From Bacteroidota bacterium (GTDB taxonomy: Bacteria > Bacteroidota > Rhodothermia > Rhodothermales > Bin80): a stretch of DNA of 41,484 nucleotides. Positions 24,390 through 34,248 of the stretch are shown piece after piece. The notes under the pieces were generated by a model that saw only the letters and a list, made by a program, of their open reading frames with translations, was not told the DNA's origin and did not search any database. Positions within the stretch are counted from its first letter, which is position 1; each line of letters begins with the position of its first letter. The translations under genes were made by a program, and so were the position numbers. The stretch covers positions 1-41,484 of the forward strand of contig JAPOTE010000019.1 in the NCBI GenBank assembly GCA_026709335.1, given 5' to 3'.

Positions 24390-24414
24390 AGTTACATCTA
24401 ATTATGTCGTAACT
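24390..24414. promoter_or_regulatory. inverted repeat 30 bases upstream of actA
   Basis: AGTTACAT (24390-24397) and ATGT-C-GTAACT (24404-24414) form eight-base arms with one bulged base around CTAATT. The centre also reads like a -10 element (TAATTAT). It lies 29 bases before the actA start and could be an operator or the 5' leader hairpin of the respiratory operon. Confidence 0.3.
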
Positions 24415-24443
24415 TTGCGCAATATCGAAAGGCTTGCCCCTGA

Positions 24444-25091
24444 ATGCCACAAATATTTCCCAAGAAGTCCAACGTGCTCCCGCACTTTTCTGTTGGAGCA
24501 ATGCTTGGCGGCGGCGTGATAACCGTTTTCCTAGTATGGTACTATTTCTCTCCCGAATATACGGATGTCGGCTACGCACCGGAACAACCTGTTCCCTATA
24601 GCCATCGTGTTCATTTAGATCAGCTGGGACTCGATTGTCGGTACTGTCACAGCTTCGTGGAAGTGGCGGACGTATCCAACGTACCTGCAACGGAAACCTG
24701 CATGAATTGTCACGAGATCGTTCTCCCACAGAGCACTGATCTCCTGCCTGTCCGTACCAGTTGGGCAGACGGCTCATCTATTCCCTGGGTTAAAATTCAT
24801 CAATTACCTGACTATGCACAGTTCAGCCATGCAGCACATGTCAATAACGGTGTTGGCTGCGAAACCTGTCACGGTAGAGTCGATAATATGGATGTGGTGA
24901 GATTGGTCGAACCACTTTCTATGGGATGGTGCCTTGAATGTCATCGAGAACCTGAAAAATATCTCCGCCCGAACGAAGAAATTACTACCATGGGCTATGT
25001 ACATACCGCGGGATTCCTGGAGGATAATTTGAACCGGATCAAACAGGAAGGAATTCGTCCTCCAACCAATTGCAGTGCCTGCCACTACTAG
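24444..25091 (+). CDS. actA: alternative complex III subunit ActA, pentaheme cytochrome c
   Basis: A 215-residue protein with an N-terminal membrane anchor (about 17-35) and five CxxCH heme c sites: 65-69, 86-90, 139-143, 163-167 and 210-214. The count and spacing match ActA of the quinol:cytochrome c oxidoreductase known as alternative complex III (ACIII). It sits on the periplasmic face and relays electrons from the iron-sulfur subunit ActB to the monoheme subunit or a cytochrome partner. It is the first gene of a 12-gene operon that runs to 36925. The only upstream regulatory candidate is the inverted repeat 30 bases before the ATG. Confidence 0.95.
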   Translation: MPQIFPKKSNVLPHFSVGAMLGGGVITVFLVWYYFSPEYTDVGYAPEQPVPYSHRVHLDQLGLDCRYCHSFVEVADVSNVPATETCMNCHEIVLPQSTDLLPVRTSWADGSSIPWVKIHQLPDYAQFSHAAHVNNGVGCETCHGRVDNMDVVRLVEPLSMGWCLECHREPEKYLRPNEEITTMGYVHTAGFLEDNLNRIKQEGIRPPTNCSACHY

Positions 25092-25103
25092 TCCTTATAC
25101 GTC

Positions 25104-28100
25104 ATGATATCACTTCCAGTTATCGATGCCCCGACGAGGGATTTGAATCGCAGGTTGTGGAGAAGTCGGCCACATCTTGACCAAGACCCTGACCTGATTG
25201 AAATGGCTTCTGAGGAGCTTATCCCCGGAGCCAGTGATACCCCCTCAGGCAGTAATCGGCGCCACTTCATGCAGCTTCTGGGCGCCTCCATGGCCATGGC
25301 CGGACTCGCCGCCTGCCGTCGCCCGGTTGAATACATTATGCCGTTTTCGGATCGTCCGGAGGAACTCATCCCCGGAGTCCCGCTACGCTATGCGACTGCA
25401 ATGAATTTTCGTGGAATTGCCCGTCCTCTACTAGCCAAAAGCTATGATGGGCGTCCCGTAAAAATTGAAGGTAACCCGGAACATCCAAACGCGTCGGGAT
25501 CATCGGGAGTCTTTGAACAGGCATCGCTACTTCAACTCTACGATCCTGATCGTTCAAAGAATATTTTACGAACAGGATCTCCAGCGAGCTGGAATGATTT
25601 CCTGACTCTTTGTGAACAAATTCAAATCGGGAATCGCCGTATTGCTGTACTTGCCTCACCAGACAGTTCCCCAACAAGAAATCGACTTCGTACACAACTT
25701 GAGACTCAATTCCCTGGCGCAACATGGATTGAATATCGTAGCGAGGGAGATGATGTAGAGACCCTCGGACTTCAGATGATCTATGGACAGGCGCTCAGGC
25801 CTGTCTATGATTTTGCAAATGCGGATGTAATTGTGAGCCTGGATGCGAATTTTCTTGGACCACATGCGAGAAATGGCGACTGGAACACTCGTTCTTTTGC
25901 TCAAAGCCGCAAACTCAACGGTGCAGATGACCAAATGAGTCGGCTATATGTTGCCGAAAGCACCTATACTTCGACAGGCACTCTGGCGGATCACCGCAAA
26001 CGGATGCGGTCGAATGACATCTCTGGACTTGCAAACCAGATTGCTTCTTTTTTGGGAATCCATTCCGGGGAAACGCCTGATGCTTTTGCCGCCAGTATTG
26101 CGGCGGATCTTCAAAACGCCAATGGACGCTGTCTCATTCTTGCAGGTGAAACTCAGCCTGCTGAAGTGCACGCACTTTGCGCGCTAATGAACGAAACCCT
26201 CGGCGCCATTGGAACTACGGTCACACTCCTTGACACTGAAGTTCCTATGCAAATACCTCAATCTCAAGCATTTCCTGAGTTAATTGAAGAGATGGAAGCT
26301 GGACAGATTGATTTGCTTTTGATGCTGGGCGTCAACCCCGTATATGATGCACCATCATCTTTGAACTTCCCCGAAGCAATGAGCAGAGTCATGGAGACCA
26401 TCCATGTTGGCCTCCATGTTGATGAAACTGCCCGGATGAGTACATGGCATCTCCCTCTGACTCATTACCTGGAAGCATGGGGAGACGGACGGTCATGGGA
26501 TGGAACCCTCACCGTAGCCCAACCACTCATTGCTCCGCTTTACGAGGATGCAAAAAGCGAAATTGAAGTCCTTCATACCCTGGTCAATGGTCAGCATACA
26601 AAGGGTTACGACCTGGTTCGGGAGACTTGGACTCCCGTCTTGGAAGACCAGAATTTTGAATCTGCGTGGCGCCGCACCTTACACGATGGTTATCTGCAGG
26701 ATACTGGATTTGCATCCGTAACGCCAGCGGCCTCATTTGACGGACAACTCGCAACACCAGATAATCGATTGGAACTTGTGTTCCGGCTGGATCCCACTAT
26801 TCTGGACGGGAGCTTTGCCAATAATGCATGGTGTCAGGAACTGCCCGATCCCATCACAAAAATTGTATGGGATAATGTTGCAGTTATAAGTCCGAAAACA
26901 GCTGAAGACTACGGGCTGGTATGTGAGTATTCCAAGGGCCGCTACTACGCTGATGTTGTGACCCTTGCAGCAGATGGACAGGAAATTGAACTACCCATCT
27001 GGATCCTCCCCGGGCATGCAGATAATACTATATCTGTTACAATGGGATATGGTCGAGAAATCTCCACAACACGCCCTGAGCGAGATACTCCCTTCTGGGA
27101 TAAGGACGATGAAACGGATATCTACGCCCGTGGAACACTGGCCACCGGAGTTGGAACGAATGTATCCAAACTCAGAAATCTGCTTGCCCAACCTGTACTA
27201 ACCGGTGTGGAACTAACGGCTACCGGCCGTAAATGGACCATCGTTACAACGCAGGATCATGGGATCCTTGATACTGAGGCGCGCCCACTCATTCGTATGG
27301 CTACACTGGATGAGTACAGGCAAGATCCTGCGTTTGCCCTTCAGGATGAAGCTCCCACACCGAGCTCAGATATGAAAACAGATTTTCAGGATTATCCCGA
27401 ACTCTGGAAGAATAATCATCCGGCCAAGAGTCCTGCATACCGTGACAGTGATTACTGGCAAAATCAGTGGGGAATGGTCATCGACCTGAATACCTGTACA
27501 GGATGTAATGCCTGCATCGTTGCCTGTCAAGCAGAAAACAATATTCAGGTCGTCGGGAAGAAAGAGGTTGGAAATGGTCGCGAACTGCACTGGTTACGTG
27601 TTGACCGCTATTTTCTCAGCGAGGGAGACATGGATCTGGATGCCGATCCACAGATCGTCATGCAGCCAATGCCCTGCCAACACTGCGAGAATGCCCCTTG
27701 CGAATCGGTCTGCCCTGTTGCGGCTACCGTTCATTCACCCGATGGCACGAACCAGATGATCTACAACCGATGTATCGGGACGCGCTATTGTGCCAATAAC
27801 TGCCCGTACAAAGTTCGCCGATACAACTTCTATAACTGGTCAAAAACTATTCCGGATACAGTCCAAATGGCCCAGAACCCGAATGTCTCCATTCGTTTCC
27901 GGGGCGTCATGGAAAAGTGTTCATTCTGTATACAACGAATTCGGGAGACACAGAAACGAGCCGGGCTGGAAAAACGTCCGTTACACCGTGATGAAGTAGC
28001 AACTGCATGCCAACAGGCCTGCTCAGCTGAATCCATTACATTCGGTGATTTGAATGATGATCAGAGCAAGGTCAGCCAAGCCATGCGCAACCCGCGCGGT

Positions 28101-28193
28101 TATAAGCTTCTTGCCGAATTGAACGTTAAACCGCGAGTGTCTTACCTAGCTCGAGTGCGTAATCCCAATCAGGACTTGGAGCCTGTAGGATAA
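25104..28193 (+). CDS. actB: alternative complex III subunit ActB, molybdopterin-oxidoreductase-like and iron-sulfur protein
   Basis: A 1029-residue protein with a twin-arginine export signal, [12 protein letters not shown] (RR at 52-53). The N-terminal two thirds resemble molybdopterin oxidoreductases; in the ACIII family this part is known to lack the cofactor. The C-terminal third is a ferredoxin-type unit with four cysteine clusters: [11 protein letters not shown] starting at Cys798, [26 protein letters not shown], and CSFCIQRI with a distant CQQAC. They would bind three [4Fe-4S] and one [3Fe-4S] cluster in known members. Its task is to carry electrons from the quinol site to the hemes. 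It follows actA by 12 bases and precedes actC. Confidence 0.95.
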   Translation: MISLPVIDAPTRDLNRRLWRSRPHLDQDPDLIEMASEELIPGASDTPSGSNRRHFMQLLGASMAMAGLAACRRPVEYIMPFSDRPEELIPGVPLRYATAMNFRGIARPLLAKSYDGRPVKIEGNPEHPNASGSSGVFEQASLLQLYDPDRSKNILRTGSPASWNDFLTLCEQIQIGNRRIAVLASPDSSPTRNRLRTQLETQFPGATWIEYRSEGDDVETLGLQMIYGQALRPVYDFANADVIVSLDANFLGPHARNGDWNTRSFAQSRKLNGADDQMSRLYVAESTYTSTGTLADHRKRMRSNDISGLANQIASFLGIHSGETPDAFAASIAADLQNANGRCLILAGETQPAEVHALCALMNETLGAIGTTVTLLDTEVPMQIPQSQAFPELIEEMEAGQIDLLLMLGVNPVYDAPSSLNFPEAMSRVMETIHVGLHVDETARMSTWHLPLTHYLEAWGDGRSWDGTLTVAQPLIAPLYEDAKSEIEVLHTLVNGQHTKGYDLVRETWTPVLEDQNFESAWRRTLHDGYLQDTGFASVTPAASFDGQLATPDNRLELVFRLDPTILDGSFANNAWCQELPDPITKIVWDNVAVISPKTAEDYGLVCEYSKGRYYADVVTLAADGQEIELPIWILPGHADNTISVTMGYGREISTTRPERDTPFWDKDDETDIYARGTLATGVGTNVSKLRNLLAQPVLTGVELTATGRKWTIVTTQDHGILDTEARPLIRMATLDEYRQDPAFALQDEAPTPSSDMKTDFQDYPELWKNNHPAKSPAYRDSDYWQNQWGMVIDLNTCTGCNACIVACQAENNIQVVGKKEVGNGRELHWLRVDRYFLSEGDMDLDADPQIVMQPMPCQHCENAPCESVCPVAATVHSPDGTNQMIYNRCIGTRYCANNCPYKVRRYNFYNWSKTIPDTVQMAQNPNVSIRFRGVMEKCSFCIQRIRETQKRAGLEKRPLHRDEVATACQQACSAESITFGDLNDDQSKVSQAMRNPRGYKLLAELNVKPRVSYLARVRNPNQDLEPVG

Positions 28194-28218
28194 TCATAGA
28201 AAACATCCAACCACTATA

Positions 28219-29625
28219 GTGTCTTCATCAACTGACAAGACTGTAAAACTTCCTGCCGAACCGCCACTGGTTACAGGAAACTTGGGATTCCACGATATCA
28301 CCCAGCTGGTCTCCTATCATACAGAGAAACGTCCTCCCTCCGTGTGGTACATGGCTTTGGCTGTGTCCTCCACCCTCCTGTGCATTCTTCTGTTGATGAT
28401 CGCTTATCTCGTTTGGAATGGGGTTGGCGTCTGGGGAAATAACAACCCTGTGGGATGGGGATGGCCTATTGTCAACTTTGTTTTCTGGGTCGGGATCGGC
28501 CATGCCGGCACCCTGATTTCAGCGATTCTGTTTCTGTTTCGACAACAGTGGCGTACCGCCATCAATCGAAGTGCGGAAGCCATGACGATTTTTGCTGTGA
28601 TCTGTGCATTACTGTTCCCAACAATCCATGTAGGCCGGGTCTGGGTTATCTATTGGACACTACCTTTGCCGAATCAGATGGAGATGTGGCCGCAGTTTAA
28701 GAGCCCCCTACTCTGGGATGTCTTTGCAGTAAGCGTGTATTTCACTGTATCCCTGGTATTCTGGTATATCGGGATGGTCCCCGATTTGGCGACTCTCCGA
28801 GATCGTGCCCGTAATGCATTCAAACGACGAATTCTAGGATTCTTTTCTCTCGGATGGAGTGGTGCAAACCGCCATTGGCGTAACTATGAAAAAACCTATC
28901 TGCTACTTGCCGCTCTTGCCACCCCGTTGGTTCTGAGTGTTCATTCTGTGGTTTCTTTTGACTTTGCTGTCAGTATTATTCCGGGCTGGCATACTACCAT
29001 CTTTCCCCCATATTTTGTCGCTGGAGCTATTTTCTCGGGATTTGCCATGGTGATGACGTTGCTCATCCTGGCCCGCAGGATCTATGGAATTGAAAATATC
29101 ATTACGATTGATCACCTTGAGAAGATGGCAATCATTACGCTTCTCACGGGCACAATGGTTGGTTTTGCATATATCACTGAATTCTTCATTGCCTGGTATT
29201 CCCAGGTTGAATATGAGCAATATGCATTCCTGAACCGGGCAACTGGTCCTTATGCATGGGCATATTGGATCATGATGTCATGTAACTTGCTTTTCCCGCA
29301 ATTCTTCTGGATCAAGCGGCTCCGAAGAAGTATTCCGTTCTTGTTCGTGACTTCCATTATCGTGAATATTGGAATGTGGTTTGAGCGATTCGTGATCACA
29401 GTGACCAGCCTACACCGTGATTTTCTACCCAGCAGCTGGGATTATTTCAATCCGACGATTGTTGACATTTTGACCTTTGTCGGATCATTTGGACTCTTTT
29501 TGACTCTGTTTTTGATTTTCCTTCGCTACCTGCCTATGGTCTCAATGGCAGAAGTTAAAATGGTGCTCCCGGAAAGCGATCCCCATCACTATGACGACAA
29601 TCATTCCAAAAGTGAGCCCCATTAA
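28219..29625 (+). CDS. actC: alternative complex III subunit ActC, NrfD-type quinol-binding membrane protein
   Basis: A 468-residue integral membrane protein with about ten helices, of the NrfD/PsrC family. Visible family stretches are [20 protein letters not shown], '[20 protein letters not shown]' and [20 protein letters not shown]. In ACIII, ActC holds the quinol-oxidation site next to ActB. The start is GTG at 28219 ([10 protein letters not shown]), which fits the family N-terminus. There is a His-rich tail ([16 protein letters not shown]). It is followed by actD after 15 bases. Its paralogue actF lies three genes downstream. Confidence 0.95.
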   Translation: MSSSTDKTVKLPAEPPLVTGNLGFHDITQLVSYHTEKRPPSVWYMALAVSSTLLCILLLMIAYLVWNGVGVWGNNNPVGWGWPIVNFVFWVGIGHAGTLISAILFLFRQQWRTAINRSAEAMTIFAVICALLFPTIHVGRVWVIYWTLPLPNQMEMWPQFKSPLLWDVFAVSVYFTVSLVFWYIGMVPDLATLRDRARNAFKRRILGFFSLGWSGANRHWRNYEKTYLLLAALATPLVLSVHSVVSFDFAVSIIPGWHTTIFPPYFVAGAIFSGFAMVMTLLILARRIYGIENIITIDHLEKMAIITLLTGTMVGFAYITEFFIAWYSQVEYEQYAFLNRATGPYAWAYWIMMSCNLLFPQFFWIKRLRRSIPFLFVTSIIVNIGMWFERFVITVTSLHRDFLPSSWDYFNPTIVDILTFVGSFGLFLTLFLIFLRYLPMVSMAEVKMVLPESDPHHYDDNHSKSEPH

Positions 29626-29640
29626 TCTGAGCATAATACC

Positions 29641-30255
29641 ATGTTAAAGAAGGTGGTTCAAAATGTAAAGGCATCCATGGGTATCTACCAGGCCCGGGAG
29701 GACATGGTCTATGGATTGCTGGCGGAATACCCTAATCCCGGGGCTCTAGTTTCGGCCGCACGCAAAGTGCATTCCTCCGGATATCGTCACTTTGACACGC
29801 ATTCTCCTTTCCCGATTCATGGGATGGATCGTGCTATGGGACTTGGGCAATCCAAAGTCGGCTACCTTACACTCATTGGGGGAATCTCCGGTCTGGCACT
29901 TGCTACATGGTTACAGTGGTGGACATCCGCTGTGGATTACCCCATGAATATCAGTGGTAAGCCTTTCTTTGCTATCGAGCCATCCATCCCGATCATGTTT
30001 GAACTTACCGTCCTATTGGCCGCACTCGTGACTGTGGGGGGAATGCTCGCCATGAACGGGCTTCCCCGCCCCTACAATCCTCTCTTTTACTCCCGTGGAT
30101 TTTCTCGCGTTACCGATGATGCATTTTTTCTGCACATCGCTGCCAGTGATTCAAACTTTGATCTGGACGAAACAGAAACACTCCTCAAGGAGGCAGGTGC
30201 AACTTCCATTGAAGTCGTACATGACCATGGATACTCAGAAGTATATACGCTCTAG
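29641..30255 (+). CDS. actD: alternative complex III subunit ActD (DUF3341)
   Basis: A 204-residue protein with a cytoplasmic N-terminal domain (EDMVYGLLAEYPNPGALVSA), then two membrane helices (LTLIGGISGLALATWLQWW and 'IMFELTVLLAALVTVGGMLA') and a C-terminal cytoplasmic tail with DSNFDLDETETLLKEAGA. This is the DUF3341 layout; in ACIII structures ActD is a peripheral membrane subunit of uncertain function. Its stop is immediately followed by the ATG of actE with no gap. Confidence 0.93.
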   Translation: MLKKVVQNVKASMGIYQAREDMVYGLLAEYPNPGALVSAARKVHSSGYRHFDTHSPFPIHGMDRAMGLGQSKVGYLTLIGGISGLALATWLQWWTSAVDYPMNISGKPFFAIEPSIPIMFELTVLLAALVTVGGMLAMNGLPRPYNPLFYSRGFSRVTDDAFFLHIAASDSNFDLDETETLLKEAGATSIEVVHDHGYSEVYTL

Positions 30256-30864
30256 ATGAGAACCCTTTCTATCTTATTGGGGTTTGTATTCATCCTTGGT
30301 GGCTGCCGAGGTACACAAAAAGATAATCCGCCCATTCATATCAATCCGAATATGGATGCAATGGAGCGGTTTGAAGCTCAGGAAGCAAATCCCTTTTTCG
30401 CGGATGGTCGCGCCATGCGCCCTCCTGTTCCTGGCACCGTAGCTCGGGGAATACTGCGTGAAGATGTTGCATTTCATGCCGGACGTAATGCAGATGGAAG
30501 TTATGTTCAGGTGATGCCAGTTGAGTATACCGTCGAATTTGCTACGAGAGGACGTGATCGTTATGATATTTACTGCATCGTCTGTCATGGTGCTGCAGGA
30601 GATGGACAAGGGGTTGTAATGACGGGTGGATATGGATTCATTCCTATTGGCTTCCACACAGATCGCCTGCGTGAAATTGAAGATGGATACATCTATGAGG
30701 TGATTACACAAGGGATCAGAACCATGCCCGGTTACGCGCAACAAATTCCAGTTGCAGACAGATGGGCAATTGTTGCCTATGTCCGAGCATTACAGCGTAG
30801 CCAAAATGCAACGGCGGATGACCTCCCTGCTGACGAGCTAACCAACTTTCAGAACACGCCCTGA
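30256..30864 (+). CDS. actE: alternative complex III subunit ActE, monoheme cytochrome c lipoprotein
   Basis: A 202-residue protein with a lipoprotein signal, FILGGC (Cys17), so attached to the outer face of the inner membrane. One heme c site, CIVCH, sits at 107-111. A Met ligand is likely in RTMPGYAQQI. It also has the usual family stretch MRPPVPGTVARG before the heme. In ACIII it passes electrons on to a soluble cytochrome or directly to the caa3 oxidase encoded downstream. Gene order act A-B-C-D-E-F is intact. Confidence 0.94.
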   Translation: MRTLSILLGFVFILGGCRGTQKDNPPIHINPNMDAMERFEAQEANPFFADGRAMRPPVPGTVARGILREDVAFHAGRNADGSYVQVMPVEYTVEFATRGRDRYDIYCIVCHGAAGDGQGVVMTGGYGFIPIGFHTDRLREIEDGYIYEVITQGIRTMPGYAQQIPVADRWAIVAYVRALQRSQNATADDLPADELTNFQNTP

Positions 30865-30874
30865 CACACTACTC

Positions 30875-32146
30875 ATGCGTGACTCATTGCGAGGCAGCTC
30901 GCTCCTGATGAAATTCATTGATCCCTTGGCGCCTACCAAGAGTGATCAATACCCCTTTACCTCTACGCCTCGGGGCTACACCTTTACCCTACTGGCCGGC
31001 CTGACAATTACATTAGTGAGCGTTTTTGTAGGAATGAATGAATTGTTCATTGAACAATTCTATTTCTCCTACCTGATTGGATGGGTTTTCTGCCTCTCGA
31101 TTTCTCTGGGCTGCCTGTTCATTGTACTGATCAAGCACCTTGTACGGGCAGAATGGATCGTTTCTCTGAGAAGAATTCCCGAAGCTGCCTCTGTCTCCTT
31201 TCCTCTTCTGGCAATTCTGTCTATTCCTGTTATTATCAGTCTGTTTGATCCACACGGCCCTTATCATCATTGGACCACTGAAGGGATTGCCGATCCAACC
31301 AGCAGTCACTATGACGAGATTGTGGCGGGAAAAGTCGCCTATCTGAATATTCCGTTTTTCCTAGCTCGGATTGCCTTCTATTTCATCGCCTGGACCTTCG
31401 TCTCTTCACGACTGTGGAGATTATCTGTGCTGCAGGATGTTACAGGCGACCCACATATATCTGTCAGGCTTCGCCATCTGAGTGCTTGGGGTTTGCCCCT
31501 CTGTGCTATCACGACAGCATTTGCAGGATTTGACCTGCTCATGACGCTGGACCCACATTGGTTTTCCACGATATTTGGCGTTTATTTTTTTGCGGGCGCA
31601 TTCCTGTCGGCCTTCTGCTTCACCGCTTTGACTGTTGCCTGGTTACAGCGGGCCGGGATGTTGCGAGGAGTGGTGACTGCTGAACATTATCACGACTTGG
31701 GCAAGCTGATGTTTGGATTCGTGGTGTTCTGGGCCTATATCGCATTCAGTCAGTATATGCTCATCTGGTACGGTGGAATCCCTGAAGAAACTGCCTGGTT
31801 CAAATATCGTTTGCAGAACGGGTGGGAAACCCACAGTGGAATTCTGCTGTTCGGACATTTTATTGTTCCATTTATCATTCTCTTGCCTCGGGCTATTAAA
31901 CGCTATGCTACACCACTTGCCATCATCGCCGTGTGGCTGTTAATGATGCAATGGTTTGATCTTCACTGGCAATCAATGCCTGTGCTCCATAAAGAACAAG
32001 CACAATTTCACTGGTTGGACCTGAGTTGCTGGGCTGGACTGTTCAGCTTGTTTGTGGCTGCATTTCTCTGGCGATTCAGTCGCCATGCGATTGTATGTGA
32101 AGGTGATCCGCAACTGGGCAAGTCGTTACGCTTTGAAAACGTATAG
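30875..32146 (+). CDS. actF: alternative complex III subunit ActF, NrfD-like membrane protein
   Basis: A 423-residue integral membrane protein with about ten helices and sequence features of ActF: 'GWVFCLSISLGCLFIVLIKH', AFAGFDLLMTLDPHWFSTIF, and FSQYMLIWYGGIPEETAWF. It is a diverged relative of ActC. In ACIII it forms the second membrane module, and a role in proton handling is proposed for it in the literature. The annotated start gives MRDSLRGSS; an ATG 11 codons on (MKFIDPLAP) is an equally good choice. It lies 10 bases after actE. Confidence 0.93.
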   Translation: MRDSLRGSSLLMKFIDPLAPTKSDQYPFTSTPRGYTFTLLAGLTITLVSVFVGMNELFIEQFYFSYLIGWVFCLSISLGCLFIVLIKHLVRAEWIVSLRRIPEAASVSFPLLAILSIPVIISLFDPHGPYHHWTTEGIADPTSSHYDEIVAGKVAYLNIPFFLARIAFYFIAWTFVSSRLWRLSVLQDVTGDPHISVRLRHLSAWGLPLCAITTAFAGFDLLMTLDPHWFSTIFGVYFFAGAFLSAFCFTALTVAWLQRAGMLRGVVTAEHYHDLGKLMFGFVVFWAYIAFSQYMLIWYGGIPEETAWFKYRLQNGWETHSGILLFGHFIVPFIILLPRAIKRYATPLAIIAVWLLMMQWFDLHWQSMPVLHKEQAQFHWLDLSCWAGLFSLFVAAFLWRFSRHAIVCEGDPQLGKSLRFENV

Positions 32147-32155
32147 GATACCCGT

Positions 32156-32506
32156 ATGAACGCGGCTTCTGAACCCATGATGTCTGATCAACCTGCCGTT
32201 CAAGATGAAGCGGTGGCTTCAGCTGGAATCATATCCTTTGTAGTAGCTCTACTGATCGGTCTTGGGATACTGACACTTGTGGCTTCTTATTGGTTTCATC
32301 GGGAAGCACAAGTGGTGAACAATCGGCATGCAATTGAAGCTTCATATCCCAATCTGGAACGATTAAACGCCGATGGCATGCAACAGCTGAATCGCTATGA
32401 AATGCTAGATGCGGGAATCTATCGGATTCCCGTGGAACAGGCCATGCTTAGATTATCGGATGAATTTCCGCAAGACGCATCTATCTCCGAGGAAATGGCA
32501 CCTTAG
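32156..32506 (+). CDS. small membrane-anchored protein of the ACIII cluster
   Basis: A 116-residue protein with one membrane helix (IISFVVALLIGLGILTLVAS, about 25-44) and a periplasmic tail. The tail has the pattern QQLNRYEMLDAGIYRIPVEQ, then AMLRLSDE. A similar 'L..Y..LD...GIYRIPI..AM' motif is found in small proteins of respiratory clusters that pair ACIII with an oxidase. It could be the local ActG/ActH-like subunit or an assembly partner of the oxidase. It ends one base before the sco start, so it belongs to the operon. Confidence 0.7.
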   Translation: MNAASEPMMSDQPAVQDEAVASAGIISFVVALLIGLGILTLVASYWFHREAQVVNNRHAIEASYPNLERLNADGMQQLNRYEMLDAGIYRIPVEQAMLRLSDEFPQDASISEEMAP

Positions 32507-32507
32507 C

Positions 32508-33311
32508 ATGTATAGAAAATACTTCGCCATATTTGCTCTGTGTGCTTTTTCAGTTCCATTGTATGCGCAATTGACTGAACAGGCCAGTATCGCATATGAA
32601 GGTGTTGGCCTCTCTCCCCGTTTGGGTGAGCAAATCCCCCTTGACCTTGTGTTTACCAACTCAAGGGGGGAGTCCGTCGTTCTTGGAGATTATTTTCACC
32701 AGGACCGTCCAGTTGTTCTTACATTTGTGTATCACACCTGCCCAATGCTGTGCAGTGCGTTACTCGACGGTGTCACTCGTAGCTTGGAAGAAGTACCATG
32801 GGCGCCTGGCAGCAACTATGAAATGATCACAGTTTCTTTCAGCCCTGCTGATACACCTGAGCGTGCTACCCAACAGCGTGCCCGTTACCTGAGACGCTTA
32901 GACCATGAAGATGCTGATTGGGAATTTTTGACCGGAGATGATGCTTCAATTGCCGCGCTGACCGAAGCGACCGGATTCATGTTCAAGTGGGTTGAAGAAC
33001 AGGGCGAATATGCTCATCCTGCTGCGGTCATTGTGCTCAGTAATGAGGGGATGATTACCCGCTATCTCCCTGATATTGCCCCAAAAGGCCGGGATCTCCG
33101 TGCTGCCATTGTGGAAGCTTCAAACGGAACAGTCGGTAGCTTCCTCGATCGTGCTTTTCTGTATTGCTTTCAATTTGATCCAACAGCGAACTCATACGTA
33201 CTTGTCGCACGCCGTGCTATGCAGGTCGGAGGTGGGATTACCGCTGTACTTCTCATTGCATTTCTGAGCATTTTGTGGATGAAAGATCCTAAAAAGACGG
33301 AGCATAAATGA
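32508..33311 (+). CDS. sco: SCO1/SenC-type copper chaperone for cytochrome oxidase
   Basis: A 267-residue protein with a signal peptide ending at LYAQ, a thioredoxin-like fold and the copper-binding motif HTCPMLC (Cys78, Cys82) plus His170 in EYAHPAAV. These three residues bind copper in SCO proteins, which load the CuA site of subunit II. A C-terminal membrane helix (AVLLIAFLSILWM) anchors it. The ATG at 32508 is preferred over an in-frame start at 32409 that would overlap the preceding gene and precede the signal sequence. It overlaps coxB by 4 bases, matching its job of metallating that subunit. Confidence 0.93.
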   Translation: MYRKYFAIFALCAFSVPLYAQLTEQASIAYEGVGLSPRLGEQIPLDLVFTNSRGESVVLGDYFHQDRPVVLTFVYHTCPMLCSALLDGVTRSLEEVPWAPGSNYEMITVSFSPADTPERATQQRARYLRRLDHEDADWEFLTGDDASIAALTEATGFMFKWVEEQGEYAHPAAVIVLSNEGMITRYLPDIAPKGRDLRAAIVEASNGTVGSFLDRAFLYCFQFDPTANSYVLVARRAMQVGGGITAVLLIAFLSILWMKDPKKTEHK

Positions 33312-34243
33312 ATCAACAAAGCTCAATTTGGCTCCCCGAAGCTGCATCCACCATTGCAGGGGATGTAGATCACTTATTTTATTTTATTCTCGTCACTAGT
33401 GTGATTCTTTTTGTGGGAGTCATGGCAACGATGGTATTCTTTGCCTGGCGATATCGGCGGCGTAGTCCTAATGACCGCCCCACTCCGGTTCACGAAAATA
33501 GAATCGTTGAAGCCTCTTGGGTTGTCTTCCCTACAATCCTTGTGGCAATCGTCTTTATATGGGGATTCAAGGTATTTCTGGAACAGGGAATTGCCCCACC
33601 AAACTCTTACGAGGTAAATGTCACTGCCCGTAAATGGAGTTGGACTTTCACGTACCCGAACGGGGTAATTTCACCCGACCTTCATGTTCCTGTAAATCGC
33701 CCGATCAAACTTCGGATGAGTAGTGAAGATGTCATCCATAGTTTTTTTGTTCCTGCTTTTCGTATCAAAGCGGATGTATTGAATGGACGTTACTCCTATG
33801 TATGGTTTGAAGCGACCCGAAAAGACACCTTTTTAGTTGCCTGTACCGAATATTGCGGAACCGCTCACTCAGATATGTATTCGCGTGTCATTGTTGAATC
33901 TCAGGATGATTTTAATACATGGCTTGCCGATAACATAGATGACGGCACGATGACTCCTGCAGAAAGGGGAGAGCGTCTGTATACCCTGCAGGGTTGCTTC
34001 GGCTGTCATTCTTTAGATGGATCCGTTGCTGCAGGTCCATCTTTCGCTGGCTTGGCGGGAAGCATGCGGAATTTTACGGATGGCACAAACGCCGTTGCAG
34101 ATGACAATTATCTTCGCACCTCCATTGTTAATCCCGCAGCCCAGATCGTTGAAGGGTATGACAATGTGATGCCCGGGCAATATGCTGTAACGATGTCTGC
34201 TGAGGAAATTGACGCACTAATAGCATTCATAAATGAGCAGTAG
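33308..34243 (+). CDS. coxB: cytochrome c oxidase subunit II with fused cytochrome c (caa3 type)
   Basis: A 311-residue protein with two N-terminal helices, a cupredoxin domain carrying the CuA ligands His144, and [12 protein letters not shown] (Cys179, Cys183, His187, Met190). A C-terminal cytochrome c domain has CFGCH at 230-234 and a Met ligand in NVMPGQY. The fused heme domain defines a caa3 oxidase and lets the enzyme accept electrons directly from a c-type donor such as ActE/ActA. ATG overlaps the sco stop (ATGA). Followed by coxA after 5 bases. Confidence 0.96.
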   Translation: MNQQSSIWLPEAASTIAGDVDHLFYFILVTSVILFVGVMATMVFFAWRYRRRSPNDRPTPVHENRIVEASWVVFPTILVAIVFIWGFKVFLEQGIAPPNSYEVNVTARKWSWTFTYPNGVISPDLHVPVNRPIKLRMSSEDVIHSFFVPAFRIKADVLNGRYSYVWFEATRKDTFLVACTEYCGTAHSDMYSRVIVESQDDFNTWLADNIDDGTMTPAERGERLYTLQGCFGCHSLDGSVAAGPSFAGLAGSMRNFTDGTNAVADDNYLRTSIVNPAAQIVEGYDNVMPGQYAVTMSAEEIDALIAFINEQ

Positions 34244-34248
34244 CAGGT

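Larger units (their letters stand above)
23828..24443. other. intergenic region upstream of the respiratory operon
   Basis: About 616 bases between the MATE gene and actA. It holds one candidate small minus-strand gene (24101-24304) and an inverted repeat close to actA (24390-24414), listed separately. A competing plus-strand reading (ATG 24119, KKDHGKWSERLEYLSERVF) looks charged and coding-like but stops after 33 codons. Its similarity-like continuation is in another frame. The rest shows nothing I can assign. Confidence 0.5.

Noticed and set aside
24340-24777. 145-codon minus-strand open frame
   Set aside because: It is antisense to the actA heme region, which is secure from five CxxCH sites.
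32409-32507. Longer start for the SCO gene
   Set aside because: It overlaps the preceding gene and would place 33 residues before a proper signal peptide.
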